From Sordariomycetes sp. S80-01Y (Eukaryota > Ascomycota > Sordariomycetes), in the NCBI GenBank assembly GCA_037042185.1, contig JAXQJY010000030.1, positions 1,612,001 through 1,676,000 on the forward strand: a DNA stretch of 64,000 bases. Reading direction: 5' to 3'. The position numbers and the translations under genes are program-made. This document shows positions 1 through 11,305 of the stretch, piece after piece; position 1 is the first letter of the stretch; each line of letters starts with the position of its first letter. Below the pieces are notes generated by a model, which did no database searches, was not told the DNA's origin, and saw only the letters and a program-made list of their open reading frames with translations.

Positions 1-105
1 GGTCAGGCCGAGGTGCCGACGCCATTCCACTACTTCTCGAACCAGCTGGCGCACGCTTGGTACGTGACGAAGGGCGTGTCAAAGTACAAGCACAAGCCGC
101 AGTAA
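1..105 (+). CDS. 3' end of an unidentified protein-coding gene
   Basis: The first 34 codons of the window are open and end at TAA (103-105). The visible C-terminus begins GQAEVPTPFHYFSNQLAHAW and closes with a basic tail ending KYKHKPQ. The composition is protein-like, with aromatic residues followed by lysines, and the stop is followed by A/T-richer untranslated sequence. The upstream part lies outside the window. I do not recognise the family and assign no function. It could also be a last exon whose splice acceptor lies upstream of the window. Confidence 0.55.
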   Translation, partial: GQAEVPTPFHYFSNQLAHAWYVTKGVSKYKHKPQ

Positions 106-1025
106 GGAAGGGCGTTTTTGTACACTACATAGAGGAAGCTAAGCTGCTGAGCGGGCGGTGTATACTAGACAAATGTTGTACCATTTTCTACGATGTCCTT
201 AAATCAAAGACATGACGACAGTCCGCTTCTCGGTTCAGTTTGAGTTCAACGCTTTGCTGCCAATGGAGTCGGAGGTTGGGGAGATAAGCTCGTGGATGAC
301 CATGCTAAAGATTCATGCGGGGGTCAGGTGGACAGCCAATCTGGGGTCGAGGCGGACACGCAATTGACGTCTTATCGAAAGCGAGTACAGCCAACAAACA
401 GATAAGGCGGCATGATTAGACGTTCCATGTCAAGCCGCAGCGCCATCATGTGTTCTGCCCTTCGCTGCCGTGCAGCTATCTCGAGCAAGGCTCGGCGGGT
501 GGTATCTCAGGGGAAGAGACCAAGGGCGGGGTTTTATGTTAAGCATCGGGGCGACACTTACACGCAGACGCTAACAGAAACTCTATCTTACCTTGCAACG
601 GCGGTCCCAGACGTCGGATCAAGACTCGATCTTTCATCCTCAATAACGAACTCAATCCTCTTCTGAAAATCCCATCCCCAGAATCTGATTTCATCGCGCC
701 CGCTGTGATTCGACAGCGTGAGGTCTGTCTACCCACTTCCCGAGCCTCGACCTACCTAGACTGCCGTGTCCGTGTGTCCGTCCGTCTCCTCGGAGTTGCA
801 CGACTCAGACCCGCCCTCCCCGGTCGAGTCCCAGCACCTTGTCGACTGCATCGCTCTTCAATCCTCGCCGGAGATACAGCAATCGCCCTCTGTACGCCAT
901 TCATTCCGCCGGCTGCGAGCATTGCACAAGCCGCGCGGGCCAACGACTCATCCGGCAACCCCACGGAGATCCTGCGCTCCGCCCGTTACTTGCCTTTTCT
1001 GTGTGGTGAGTTGTAGTGAGGGAGA
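106..1025. other. intergenic region upstream of the nit-4 homologue
   Basis: About 920 bp between the partial gene and the NIT4-type gene. It holds the terminator of the first gene and the promoter and leader of the second. Short open frames on both strands overlap one another and none looks like protein. The stretch 660-1000 is pyrimidine-rich on the plus strand, as in fungal leaders. Confidence 0.5.
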
Positions 1026-3665
1026 ATGGATGGCCCCGGTGCCGGTGCCACCCACTCGGGCGTCGATGATTTCTCATCCGCTCCGCGTGCGCAACAACCA
1101 CCACAAAAGAAGACGTCCCGTCGCAGGACAGGTGCTTCCTCACCAAAGAGGAGATGCGTCAGCACAGCTTGCATTGCCTGCCGGAAACGTAAAAGCAAAT
1201 GCGATGGCGCTCTTCCCAGCTGTGCGGCATGCGCCAGTGTATATGGCACTGAGTGCATCTACGACCCCAATTCCGACCACCGGAGGAAGGGCGTTTACAA
1301 AGACAAGGTCGACTCCATGAAGGCACGTAACTCGACGCTGCAGATCCTCATCGAGGCCATACTGAACGCTACCGAAGACGAGGCCTTTAGCATTGTCAAG
1401 AAAATCCGCACGTGCGACAGTCTGGACAGCGTGGCCGAGGCAATCCTGAAGCAGGAGTTTGAGCAGGAGAATGTCTCTTCCGATGAATCTGACATCGGTT
1501 TCGGGACGGGTCCCGAGGTTGAGGGCGAGAGGGACTTGGCCAGGAAGATGGGTGAGCTGAGAGTTGAGAATGGATCGGTGCGCTTCATCGGCGGCACGTC
1601 ACATCTCATCTATCTGAGCGATCCCCAGGTGAATATCAACGAAGAACCTTACCTCGAAGACTACGCCCCCGGGACCGACCCCATCACTACCTGGACCCGT
1701 GTGACCGACGATCCCGAACTCATCACTCATCTCATGAACAAGTACTTCAACTACCACTACCCCTACTTCACAACACTGTCACGAAAGATGTTTGAGATGG
1801 ACTACCTCAAAGGAAGGGCCGGTCTATCTCATTCGGGGACTGTATACTGTTCCTCCTTGCTAGTCAACGCCATGCTAGCCCTGGGCTGTCACTTCTCGGA
1901 TGTCGCGGGCGCATTTGGTACTCCGGGAGACTCCAGGACCAAGGGAGACCACTTCTTCGCCGAGGCAAAACGCATCATCATCGAAAACGGCGAGTACGAA
2001 AAGCCAAGGCTCGTAACTGTCCAGGCCCTGGCACTCATGTCCGTGCGTGAAGCTGGCTGCGCGCGTGAAGCAAAGGGCTGGGTCTACAGCGGCATGTCCT
2101 TCCGCATGGCGCAGGACATCGGTCTCAACCTTGAGATAGGAGGTCCGGAGAAGGAGCAGCTGACGGAGCATGAGATTGATGCACGAAGAATAACCTTTTG
2201 GGGATGCTTCTTGTTTGATAAATGCTGGTCAAACTACTTGGGTCGACTACCGCTGCTGCCGAGAAATTCTTTTAACGTATCGAAATTCGACGTCTTCCCA
2301 GACGAAGACTCACAAATGTGGTGTCCAATGCCGGATACGGGTTTTGATGAATCGTCCGCTCAGCCGAGTAGAACGAGGGCTGCCGCGTTGCAGCTGAGCA
2401 AACTATGCGAGATCAGCAGTGATTTGCTCATCTTCTTTTATCACCCAAATCATATCGGTCGCTCCAGTGGAAAGGCCGTTGAGCTGAAGAAGCTAAGTGA
2501 GCTTCATCGACGGTTGGAGGAATGGCGGAGTGAGTTGCCGAAAGAGTTCGAGCCCAGGGAGGGCCAGCTACCCAACGTCATCCTCATGCAGTAAGTCGCC
2601 TTGTCTTGTCCTTGAATGTATGTGCTGATAAGAAATAGTATGTTCTTCCACCTCCAGTATATCCACCTCTTCCGTCCTTTCCTCAAATACGCCCCTTCTA
2701 CATCCCCCTTACCAGGTCATGTTTCCCCTCGAAGGATCTGCACCGCCAATGCAGGTGCTATATCGAAGCTCATGCGTCTTTACAAGAAGAGCTGGAATCT
2801 ACGCCAGATCTGCAACATTGCGGTGTACATGATCCACTCAGCTTGCACGATCCATCTCCTGAATCTCCCGGAGAAGACTGCTCGTCGAGACGTGATCCAC
2901 GGAATAAAACATCTCGAGGAGATAGCGGAAGATTGGCTCTGTGCACGAAGAACACTCTGTATTTTAAGTGTGCTCGCTCGAAAATGGCGCTGCGAGTTGC
3001 CCGAGGAAGCTGCCTTTGTTCTCCAAAGGACAGATGAAAAGTTCGGTTACTACTCTACTTCTGACGTCCCCTCGCCCCGATCATCACACCCTGGGACCTC
3101 CCCCTCCCTATCAGAACGACAATTTGCTCAAAATGCGCATGGGAGGGATATGTCACCGTTGAGCCAATACACTCAAGCCCACATGTCCGCCCAACCGCCC
3201 ATGGAAAGCATCCCAATGAACCCCGGTTCGATGGAGGCAATAGTTAATCAACAGACGCCCTCTCCGCACGTTAATGTGGATTTCTCATCGGCGCAGAATT
3301 GGCCTGTCCCGCAGCCAACGAGCATGCCGCAGTACCCGTCCTTCCTAGCCCGATCTTCGCTGTCTCCTGAGCAACAGCAGCAGCAGCAGCCGCAAAGACA
3401 GATATCGCCAGGCGGTCCGGGAGTCGGCATTGATAGTCCGGACTGGTTCATGAGTGATAGTGTTAGGTGGCAGCAGGGCTTCGAGAGCTGGGGTGATGCT
3501 GGTAATGGAGGACAGATGTTTGTTTTCGGAGACGGGAGGGCTGGGAGTGTTGATGGCGGGAGGCAAGGCAGCCTTGGTCGACAGGATCGGTCGAGCCAAG
3601 ATGGTCAGAATGGTCAAAGCTTTGAGGGCTTAAGTGGTGGTGGGTGGTTGCCGCAGTTGGACTAG
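1026..3665 (+). CDS. nit-4: NIT4/NirA-type Zn2Cys6 nitrate-assimilation activator
   Basis: Exons are 1026-2590 and 2639-3665, giving 863 aa; the 48-nt intron (GTAAGT...AATAG) sits in an Asn-Val-Ile-Leu-Met-His-Met context. An N-terminal zinc cluster spans C49-x2-C52-x6-C59-x6-C66-x2-C69-x7-C77 (STACIACRKRKSKCDG), followed by the NIT4/NirA hallmark YDPNSDHRRKGVY and a dimerisation segment. The middle region (about 190-650) is the fungal transcription-factor domain. The C-terminus is Gln/Ser/Gly-rich, with a polyQ run at about 3369-3390, as in NIT4 activation domains. In this family the protein is nuclear and, with the GATA factor NIT2/AreA, induces nitrate and nitrite reductase genes. It is shorter than Neurospora NIT4 (about 1090 aa) and close to NirA (about 890 aa). 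The first ATG that gives the conserved N-terminus was chosen. The identity is strong from recalled family sequence; target genes are not in the window. Confidence 0.93.
3369..3391 (+). repeat. CAG-type trinucleotide run encoding polyglutamine
   Basis: A short CAG/CAA run inside the nit-4 coding sequence encodes a run of glutamines preceding PQRQISPGG. Such runs are common in NIT4-type activation domains and may vary in length between strains. Confidence 0.7.
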
Positions 3666-6600
3666 TTGGCTGCCATTTTTTTTGGGGAGGAATATGGTGC
3701 ATACATGGGACATGAATGAAGGTTGACGATCTATACAAACTGTTGATACCAAACATGGAACTTAAATAGAGCCGATCAAGGCTGGCGATTCGACCAGTTG
3801 CTCTTGTCTCCGAACCCCCTTTCCAGTGGCAGCGAGTGGCTGTCCAAGATTATCGCATCAAGGGACGTTGGCTTAGAGGACCTCAACCATACATTACCGC
3901 AATGCGTCAAGCTAGGAGATGGCCCCTTGTTCAGCAGCAGCACCGGCATAACCCTGACCAATTCCGCTTAGCTTTGCCAGACATGGAGCTGTATTCAGGC
4001 CAGGACATTGCGCTGTCCCCCTACGACGCTCAAACTCTTATAGTGACAGAAGTGACATTCTGGACTAGGCGATTCACAGCGACGGATTCCGTAGTCCTAG
4101 AGCTGCCCCCTGAGCCTTCAGATGCCCCTTTTCATCCTAATTGTGACGGCAGCATTACGTCTAAAGATCAGCTTTCTTTGCACAGAAGATGGCATAGACT
4201 GACCGGAGGGCGATAAATGTGATCTCGGTGGTTGGAACCTCACTAGCTATCGCTGACGCTCACTCTTGGCTGTGGCTTAACTCCGCTTTTCTTCTACAGT
4301 ACTGACATTTTATATCAGGTGCATGTCTATTATGATAAAAAGAATATTGTCCTCTAGTTGTGATTGTAGCCTGTCGTTTTTCATTTGGAGATCTGGTAGT
4401 GGTGGAGAATATCCACTCGTACGCTTAGTATCAAGGAAGTATTGTCAGCATCAAACGAGCTCACAGCCAAACTATCAGCTAACGCAAAAATCACAAAATG
4501 GAGCGAGCACCGCCCACAATTTTAAGGGTGACCGAAACAATACGCTGAAAATAGGCATTTAGTGACGGATAGACGCCAATTCGGATTCGAAGTACAGGGT
4601 AGGATTGTGAAGCCACCAAGGTGCTCGGAAACACCTCGAGCTCGGCTTGGCTCTTTCAGCTTCAGGATCAAGTTCACACTTGCGTATGCAAGTCATGCTC
4701 CAAGCTTACAAGGTCTTTTCACGGACAGCCTGCAAGAAGAGCGGCCAAGACACTCCAGAATGTAGTCAAGCGATCATAATCTCAACTTGCTGAGCAGCCT
4801 CGTGAGTGATGTAGGCAGGTCTTCTCGTCACTGAGCAAGTCGAGTCCAGGCCGCGAGCTACGCGTACGAGAGAATCGGGGCGATCTACAGTCATGCCTGC
4901 TGACGACCAGCCCGACGACCACTCACCGCTCTTCCCCCGCAACCTCTTACGGCCCGCGGAAGCACGAAGCTGCAAATACCCTGGATCGGCATGGTCGCAA
5001 GACCCTTCATTTGTGAAAGGCCAGGCGCCCCGTACTGGGAGCCGCATCAATATCTCCCGCATGGTGCAAAGTGCAACGTAGCTGCCTGGGGCAATCCGGG
5101 GAATGTGGAAAGCCGATTTGGGGCAGTAGGAAAAGCTTGAGCGGGCTGTGACCATCAAAACTGGACGAGATCGCCGTATTCGCCTCGATACGGTGTCAAG
5201 GAGGTCACTTCATATATCGAGGACGAAGACCCTTCGACTTTGCTGGATTTGGTGTGAGTCCCTTCGACCGAGCGACGGTTAGGACGCGCTTGCCCCCCGA
5301 CTGCATTCAAACTTCGCCTCTTACCTGCTGTTAGCTGCTGCCTACTGTGTCGTAGTGAGTCTGAGGCATAACATGTTCTGCTATTACTTAGAGATGGAAG
5401 GCCGGACCGCCGACGGCCGAAGCCTGCTCCATGCCAAGTTGCACGTCGAAGTGATGACGGTGTGATGGATGCCAGGAACCGGCATTGACAAGGAGGCAGA
5501 GGAGCTGTTTGGAGTCACCTGCATGAAGTTGATCTTGATTCAAAATCTGCTCGAGTGCTGAAGATCCGGGGGATCGGATCTGATGGTGACGCCTCAGCAG
5601 AAGTGCCCGGCTGCGCGGCGTACGGTCTTGTCCACATTTCGCAAGCTCTCTCACTTCGAGTTAGTCGAACAGCTGTCTGCACCATCCATGCTAACGTTTC
5701 GATGACGGTCCCTAATTTACGAAGTACGTCGTACCTCGTACAGCGCTGGCTTGGCCACACCATCAGCCACCGACGTGGCAAGGCTGCCGCTCTTCATCAC
5801 TTCAACCCGCCACATCACGGCGCATTAAGGAGATTATGACTTGTGCAGCCGGCGATCCTTTCATCATCGAGATGTCTCAGCTCTTCGGCTTGGTGTTCCT
5901 CGGTCACCCGGTGAGTTCGTCAAGACGTACCCTCGGTTGCAGATTGGGTAAGACTCAAGCTCAAGGCGAAGCGTGCCAATGGCCGAGGGTGAGCCAGGGT
6001 CCCCTGCTTGTCTGCTGATGATTGGTGCAATTTATATTACCGCGTGGACTTTCGGCCCGCACGCCGGTGTCATGCTGCAGCGATGATCGATGGGGTCGAA
6101 TTGGAGAATGTTAGGGTAATGGTCGTACACCGCAAGCGATTCACCGTGAATAGGGAGGAGTCTTTGACGAGAGGTTGGGCAGTGGTGGCCTTGACCGAAG
6201 GTGAGAATAGCAGACAAAGGTTCGGTGTGCGGGATAATCGAGAGCCATGGTGCGAGACGGCGGGCTTGACCGCGTTTATTCGCGTTGCGGAGATGGTGGT
6301 GAGGGGAAATCCGGAAGGGTTCGTCGTCACCACAGTTGGGAAGTATTATGGAGTACCTCAAGTACAATCTACGGAATACTTCGCAAGGCACATAATATCG
6401 GCATCTGTCGTTCTGGGCACTTGCACGAGGAAGCCCTATTTTCGGATTCGAGGAAGGCGAGAAAGTCAACTATGACAAGGCACAACTGCCAGGGACAGAG
6501 CATTCCGCTGCCCAGATCGGTACCTTCAAGTTCACCACTGGCACCGCATCAGGCTGCTGGGCAGATACCGCCTTCAGAGATTTACAGTGCAAAACCAGCC

Positions 6601-6727
6601 TCTGACATACCTTCAACGCCCAACAGCCCAAACCATCTTTCGACAAGACCACATCCCAGTCGCCGTCGCACCATACGAAGTAGCGATGATCCGTAATAAT
6701 ACCAATACCAAAACCAATACCTATGCA

Positions 6728-6763
6728 GACCAGGCGCGCCAGGCGGACCAGGCGTGCCAGGTC
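6728..6763 (+). repeat. two imperfect copies of an 18-bp GC-rich unit
   Basis: GACCAGGCGCGCCAGGCG is followed directly by GACCAGGCGTGCCAGGTC. The two copies differ at a few positions. No coding role is apparent; it is a local tandem duplication in the intergenic region. Confidence 0.6.
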
Positions 6764-7541
6764 AGGCCAGGGCAGCCATCTGTGATGAGCGTGCGGCCGC
6801 TGCCCCGGCTTCTGCTCTTTCTGGGGCACGAGTTGATGCCCTCCGCTTCCCCAGACCAAGAAGAGCGAAGATGCGGGCGACGATCCCTCTCCGCTTTTCC
6901 AGTCGCTTCAATCCCAAGCCACTACGGCCAGGTCTGGCAGGCGCTCCAGTTGCCGCCCCGACAAGGCTCAGCCGACAGTCATCAGTTTGTCAGACGAGTG
7001 CTCCGCTTGGTTGGCACCTTTTGTTGGCTCACCAGCGGCCAGCCATGCAGTGAGAGCAAGGAACCTGAAGAACCTTAAACACACGGAAGATGAGACCCAC
7101 CACACTCGGCGAACTTTGCCAGCTGAGGTCGCTGAGTCGTGCCTCGCTGCCGAGGAGGTACCTATGGATACTCGGGCGGGCTCCCGGCGGATTCGTGAAG
7201 TCACCGCGACCTTTCACTGTCTTTCACTGGCGCGTACCCCAACACGCTGCAGCGGCCCTCGAGCGAGAACCCTGGAGCATCGGCTCGATCTGCAGAGAAG
7301 CCTTGGCATGGAATCTGACATCCGTCCGTCCCAAACAGTTCTGGGGAAGAAGGGGGATGTTTTGGGCAACAGAGGATCCATCTGCTCCGCCCAAGCAGCA
7401 AGTTTCGAGTTGAGGAGCCGGATCTGGGGAGCAAGGGGATGTCATTCGTGTTGGCTTTAGTGTTGGCGTTGGAAATCTCGCCCAAAACTTTGGCTGCCGC
7501 GATCGGCTTCCATGCGCACCAGTCGTGACTCTCGCTGGATT

Positions 7542-7566
7542 CCTCCACCTCCACCTCCACCTCCAC
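7542..7566 (+). repeat. CTCCAC hexanucleotide microsatellite
   Basis: About four tandem copies of CTCCAC lie in intergenic DNA upstream of the XlnR gene. This is a simple repeat with no supported function. Confidence 0.75.
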
Positions 7567-8440
7567 ATGGTTGTGCGAGTCCCTCCAAACCTTCCAGGAG
7601 CCTTTCCGCGCATCCACACACTCCAGTGCCAGACCCTGACTCTTGCTCAGGGCTGCCTCGTTTGGCACGTCTGACTAGCGGGGGGCGGCGGAGTACATTC
7701 GGCCAGTTGGCAGTAATGCTTGCCATTTCGGCATCGGACATTGATGGGTCTAACCAGTCGCGTAATGCCCCAGCGCGGGTCAGAACTCACAAGCTGGGGA
7801 TGGGTTGATGGGGCCATGCGCTCTTTAGTCCTTGCCTCCGCCATTGATCCCAGCATCCCCTCTGATTCCAAGCTTGGCGAGCAGCCTAGACCACACTGAG
7901 AGGTGGAAACCGGGGCTGTTGACCGGTCACAAGGGTCGGGATTCTCGCGACAAGAGCGTTAATACCACAAAACCGCCCACTCCCCCCTCCTCCACTCTTC
8001 AACCTCCGTCTCGATTCTGCTGTTGCATAGTGGTTGCGTCTTTCAATATATTCCACTACCCCCAGATTACGCTTCTACCTCTGGGGAACCAATTAGCGCC
8101 TACTCTCTCAGGAGTACAGACTGTGACTACATGCGCCTTGTGCATCATATCGAATCCTCAAATTTGGTCCTCGTCATCTTGGCCTGCATCTTCGACCATC
8201 CGCTCAAGTGAGCTTCCAGGCTTCGAAACATCCAACATCCACACCACGGATGGGCTCGACCCCTTACGACGGAGCACAGGGACCGATCAATCAACAACAA
8301 AATACCCCGAGGGAACGACCACGGTATAGCTTGTCTTGTGTCCTCCTCGGCGCATAACAAGTCTCCTGAGAAGCCGGACTCAGACTGGCGCTTCAGAGAG
8401 CGAGGCGACCTTCGTCGATTTCAACTTTCAGCATACCACA

Positions 8441-11305
8441 ATGTTGTCTAATCCGCTCCAACGATTCTCGCCGTACCAGAGCTTGCCGCAGCCTGGGATG
8501 ATGTCCAACGGCCACGTGCCCCAGCAGGAATCGATGCACAACCACGGACTCAACTCGATGAACCAGCAATCCCAGTATGGCATGCAGCAGATGCATCAGA
8601 ACATCAGTCCCCAAAGCCCGCAGCTAGCCCGAGCGAACCCCAACGGCAAACCGAGACAACATTCGTACTCGAATGGCAGGACATCGAGCTCCGGCGGACA
8701 GGTTAGGAGGAGGATCAGCCGTGCCTGCGATCAGTGCAACCAACTGCGAACCAAGTGCGACGGACAGCACCCGTGCGCTCATTGCATAGGTTAGTTCTCT
8801 TTTGCCAGCTTGGTCTGGCGTTGCTGACTTCTTCAGAATTTGGACTCCAATGCGAGTATGCGAGAGAACGGAAGAAGCGTGGGAAAGCCTCGCGTAAGGA
8901 TATTGCCGCGCGTGCTTCTGCCGAAGGAAGCAATGGAACGAAATCCGAGAAGGCTGGCAGTGAGCAAGTCTCTGAGCAGAAATCCAATGGGGCTAAAGGG
9001 CCGGCGCAATATCAGAACTCGGAGCATTCCATGGAGGGTCTCGCTGAAAACGGCGCAACTCACCGCGGATCAACAGAAGGACTCGGGCCTCTCGACACAA
9101 TGGGACATTCCCAAACAAATCATCACGGCCTCGACAGGGAGGCTATTGAGGGACAGTCGTCTTTGGACCTGAACGGGTTCTCCAATGGCGCGACAGGGTA
9201 CGAAAGGCAAGATATGGGGGGCCAGATGATGAACGGGAGGCTCTACGGGCAATCAACGTACCCAGAACTCCCCTATTCTATGCAAGGCCAAAGTCCGCCG
9301 GGATACACTAATGGAAATGGGTTCCGCATTGGCAACAGCCCAATGACAGGATATCCTATGGGAGCAGGCCCGACATCTCCTGGTTGGAACGTCTTCCCGT
9401 CACCACCAGCTCAATTTGGAGGTCACGTCCAGCAGCCGAGCTTCGGCAACGGCACCCTGAGATATCCCGTGCTCGAGCCACTTCTTCCGCATCTAGGGAA
9501 CATCGTGCCGCTATCCTTGGCATGCGACCTGATCGACCTCTACTTCTCGTCTTCTTCGTCAGCCCAGATGCACCCGATGTCGCCGTATATCCTGGGATTC
9601 GTGTTCCGCAAGAGGGCCTTCTTACACCCGACACGGCCTAGAAGATGCCAGCCCGCTCTGTTAGCAAGCATGCTCTGGGTTGCAGCTCAGACGAGCGATG
9701 CTTCGTTCCTGACTAGCGTGCCATCTGCACGAGGCAAGACTTGCAAAAAGCTACTGGAGCTGACTGTCAGTCTACTCAACCCCTTGATCCACACCCCTTC
9801 TGGGAACCCATCGCCAGGTGCCAGCCCGGTGGCCGAAGGTGTTGCTCTAGGCGGCCTTGGCGTGGCTCTGCCGGGTACGATCAGCATGGATGCCTTGACG
9901 GGCGAATCGGGCGCCTTCGGCGCAGCGGGAAATCTCGACGATGTGATCACCTACATTCACTTAGCAACAGTGGTTTCTGCGAGCGAATACAAGGGAGCGA
10001 GTCTGAGATGGTGGAACGCAGCCTGGTCGCTGGCCCGCGAGCTCAAGCTCGGCCGAGAGCTGCCTAGCAGCACACCACCGTTGAACGAGGTCAGCGAGAA
10101 CGAAGAAGGCGTCGACGAGCACGATATTCATCGAAATAACCAGAACTTCGTGTCTGAAGAGGAGCGCGAGGAGAGGCGCAGGATTTGGTGGCTGGTGTAC
10201 ATTGTCGACCGACACCTTGCGCTCTGCTACAACCGGCCTCTGTTCCTTCTCGATATGGAATGCGAAGGACTCAAGCAGCCTTTGGATGATCTCGCGTGGC
10301 AGAGAGGCGACTTCGGAAGCTATGCGAGCTCGAACACCGACCCAAACGTACTCGGATCCATGTCAGCGGAAGCAACGATGGACAATCGGCCCAAAGGGCC
10401 GGGATTCGAATGTCGGGGCCATAGCATCTTTGGCTATTTCCTCCCACTTATGACCATTCTGGGCGAGATTGTAGATCTTCATCATGCTAGGAACCATCCT
10501 CGCTTTGGTGTTGGTTTCCGCTCTGCTGGCGAATGGGACGACCAGGCAGCAGAAATCACACGACACCTCGAGCAGTACGAGCGCAGCCTCAAGATGTTCG
10601 AGCACCAAAATCTACCAAAGCAGCAAGAGGACAAGAACGATCAGTCACATCCCGAAAATGGCGAACACCACGGCAACATGGAGCCTGACACTCCCCACTC
10701 GGCGCATACCAACTCTTCAACAAGGTTGACTGAGAACGATATCCAGTGCCGGATCGTCATCGCGTACGGAACGCACGTCATGCACGTCCTGCATATCTTA
10801 CTTGCTGGTAAATGGGATCCGATCAACTTGATTGATGATGAAGATCTTTGGATCTCATCCCAGGGCTTCATCACAGCGACCAGCCACGCTGTCTCTGCTG
10901 CCGAGGCTATCAGCCAAATCTTGGAGTTCGACCCTGGCTTGGAGTTCATGCCCTTCTTCTTTGGCATTTATCTTCTTCAAGGGTCATTTCTGCTCTTGTT
11001 GATCGCGGACAAGCTGCAACTCGAGGCCTCGCCGAGCGTGGTCCGAGCATGCGGGACGATTGTACGGGCGCATGAAGCATGCGTAGTCACACTCAACACG
11101 GAGTATCAGGTAAGTACTTTGATCCCGATTCATTGACAGTTCTTGACTAACCATCGTTTAGCGCAATTTCAGCAAGGTTATGCGCAGTGCCCTAGCACAA
11201 GTTCGCGGACGCGTGCCTGAGGACCTCAACGAGCAACACCAGCGCCGCCGTGAGCTGCTGGCCCTATACAGATGGACAGGCGACGGCACCGGCCTTGCCC
11301 TTTAA
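8441..11305 (+). CDS. xlr-1: XlnR/Xyr1/XLR-1-type Zn2Cys6 activator of xylanase and cellulase genes
   Basis: Exons are 8441-8789, 8837-11109 and 11162-11305, giving 921 aa; all phases close. The N-terminus [12 protein letters not shown] is that of XLR-1/Xyr1. The zinc cluster C96-x2-C99-x6-C106-x5-C112-x2-C115-x6-C122 is split by intron 1 at a Glu codon between Ile116 and Phe118. The fungal transcription-factor domain follows ([50 protein letters not shown]). The C-terminal activation region around [13 protein letters not shown] and the terminal [17 protein letters not shown] are conserved throughout the family. Known homologues are nuclear and switch on hemicellulase, cellulase and pentose-catabolism genes in response to xylose or xylan under carbon-catabolite control. 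The length fits the family (about 870-960 aa). A poly-acidic/His variable segment lies near residues 690-735. Identity is very likely; no target gene is adjacent. Confidence 0.95.

Larger units (their letters stand above)
3666..8440. other. long gene-free region between nit-4 and the xlnR homologue
   Basis: About 4.8 kb in which I can support no gene. Open frames of 60-165 codons occur on both strands but overlap each other in several frames (for example 6008-6475 plus against 6032-6469 minus) and lack recognisable motifs or consistent splice signals. The right part (about 7960-8440) is CT-rich and is the probable promoter and leader of the XlnR gene. It contains minor repeats at 6728-6763 and 7542-7566. 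A long upstream regulatory region is plausible for a carbon-source regulator, but this is inference. Confidence 0.5.

Noticed and set aside
6008-6475. A 155-codon plus-strand open frame in the nit-4/xlnR spacer.
   Set aside because: Minus-strand frames of 145 and 87 codons cover the same bases, and none has motifs, splice continuation or a domain I recognise. Chance is the simpler reading.
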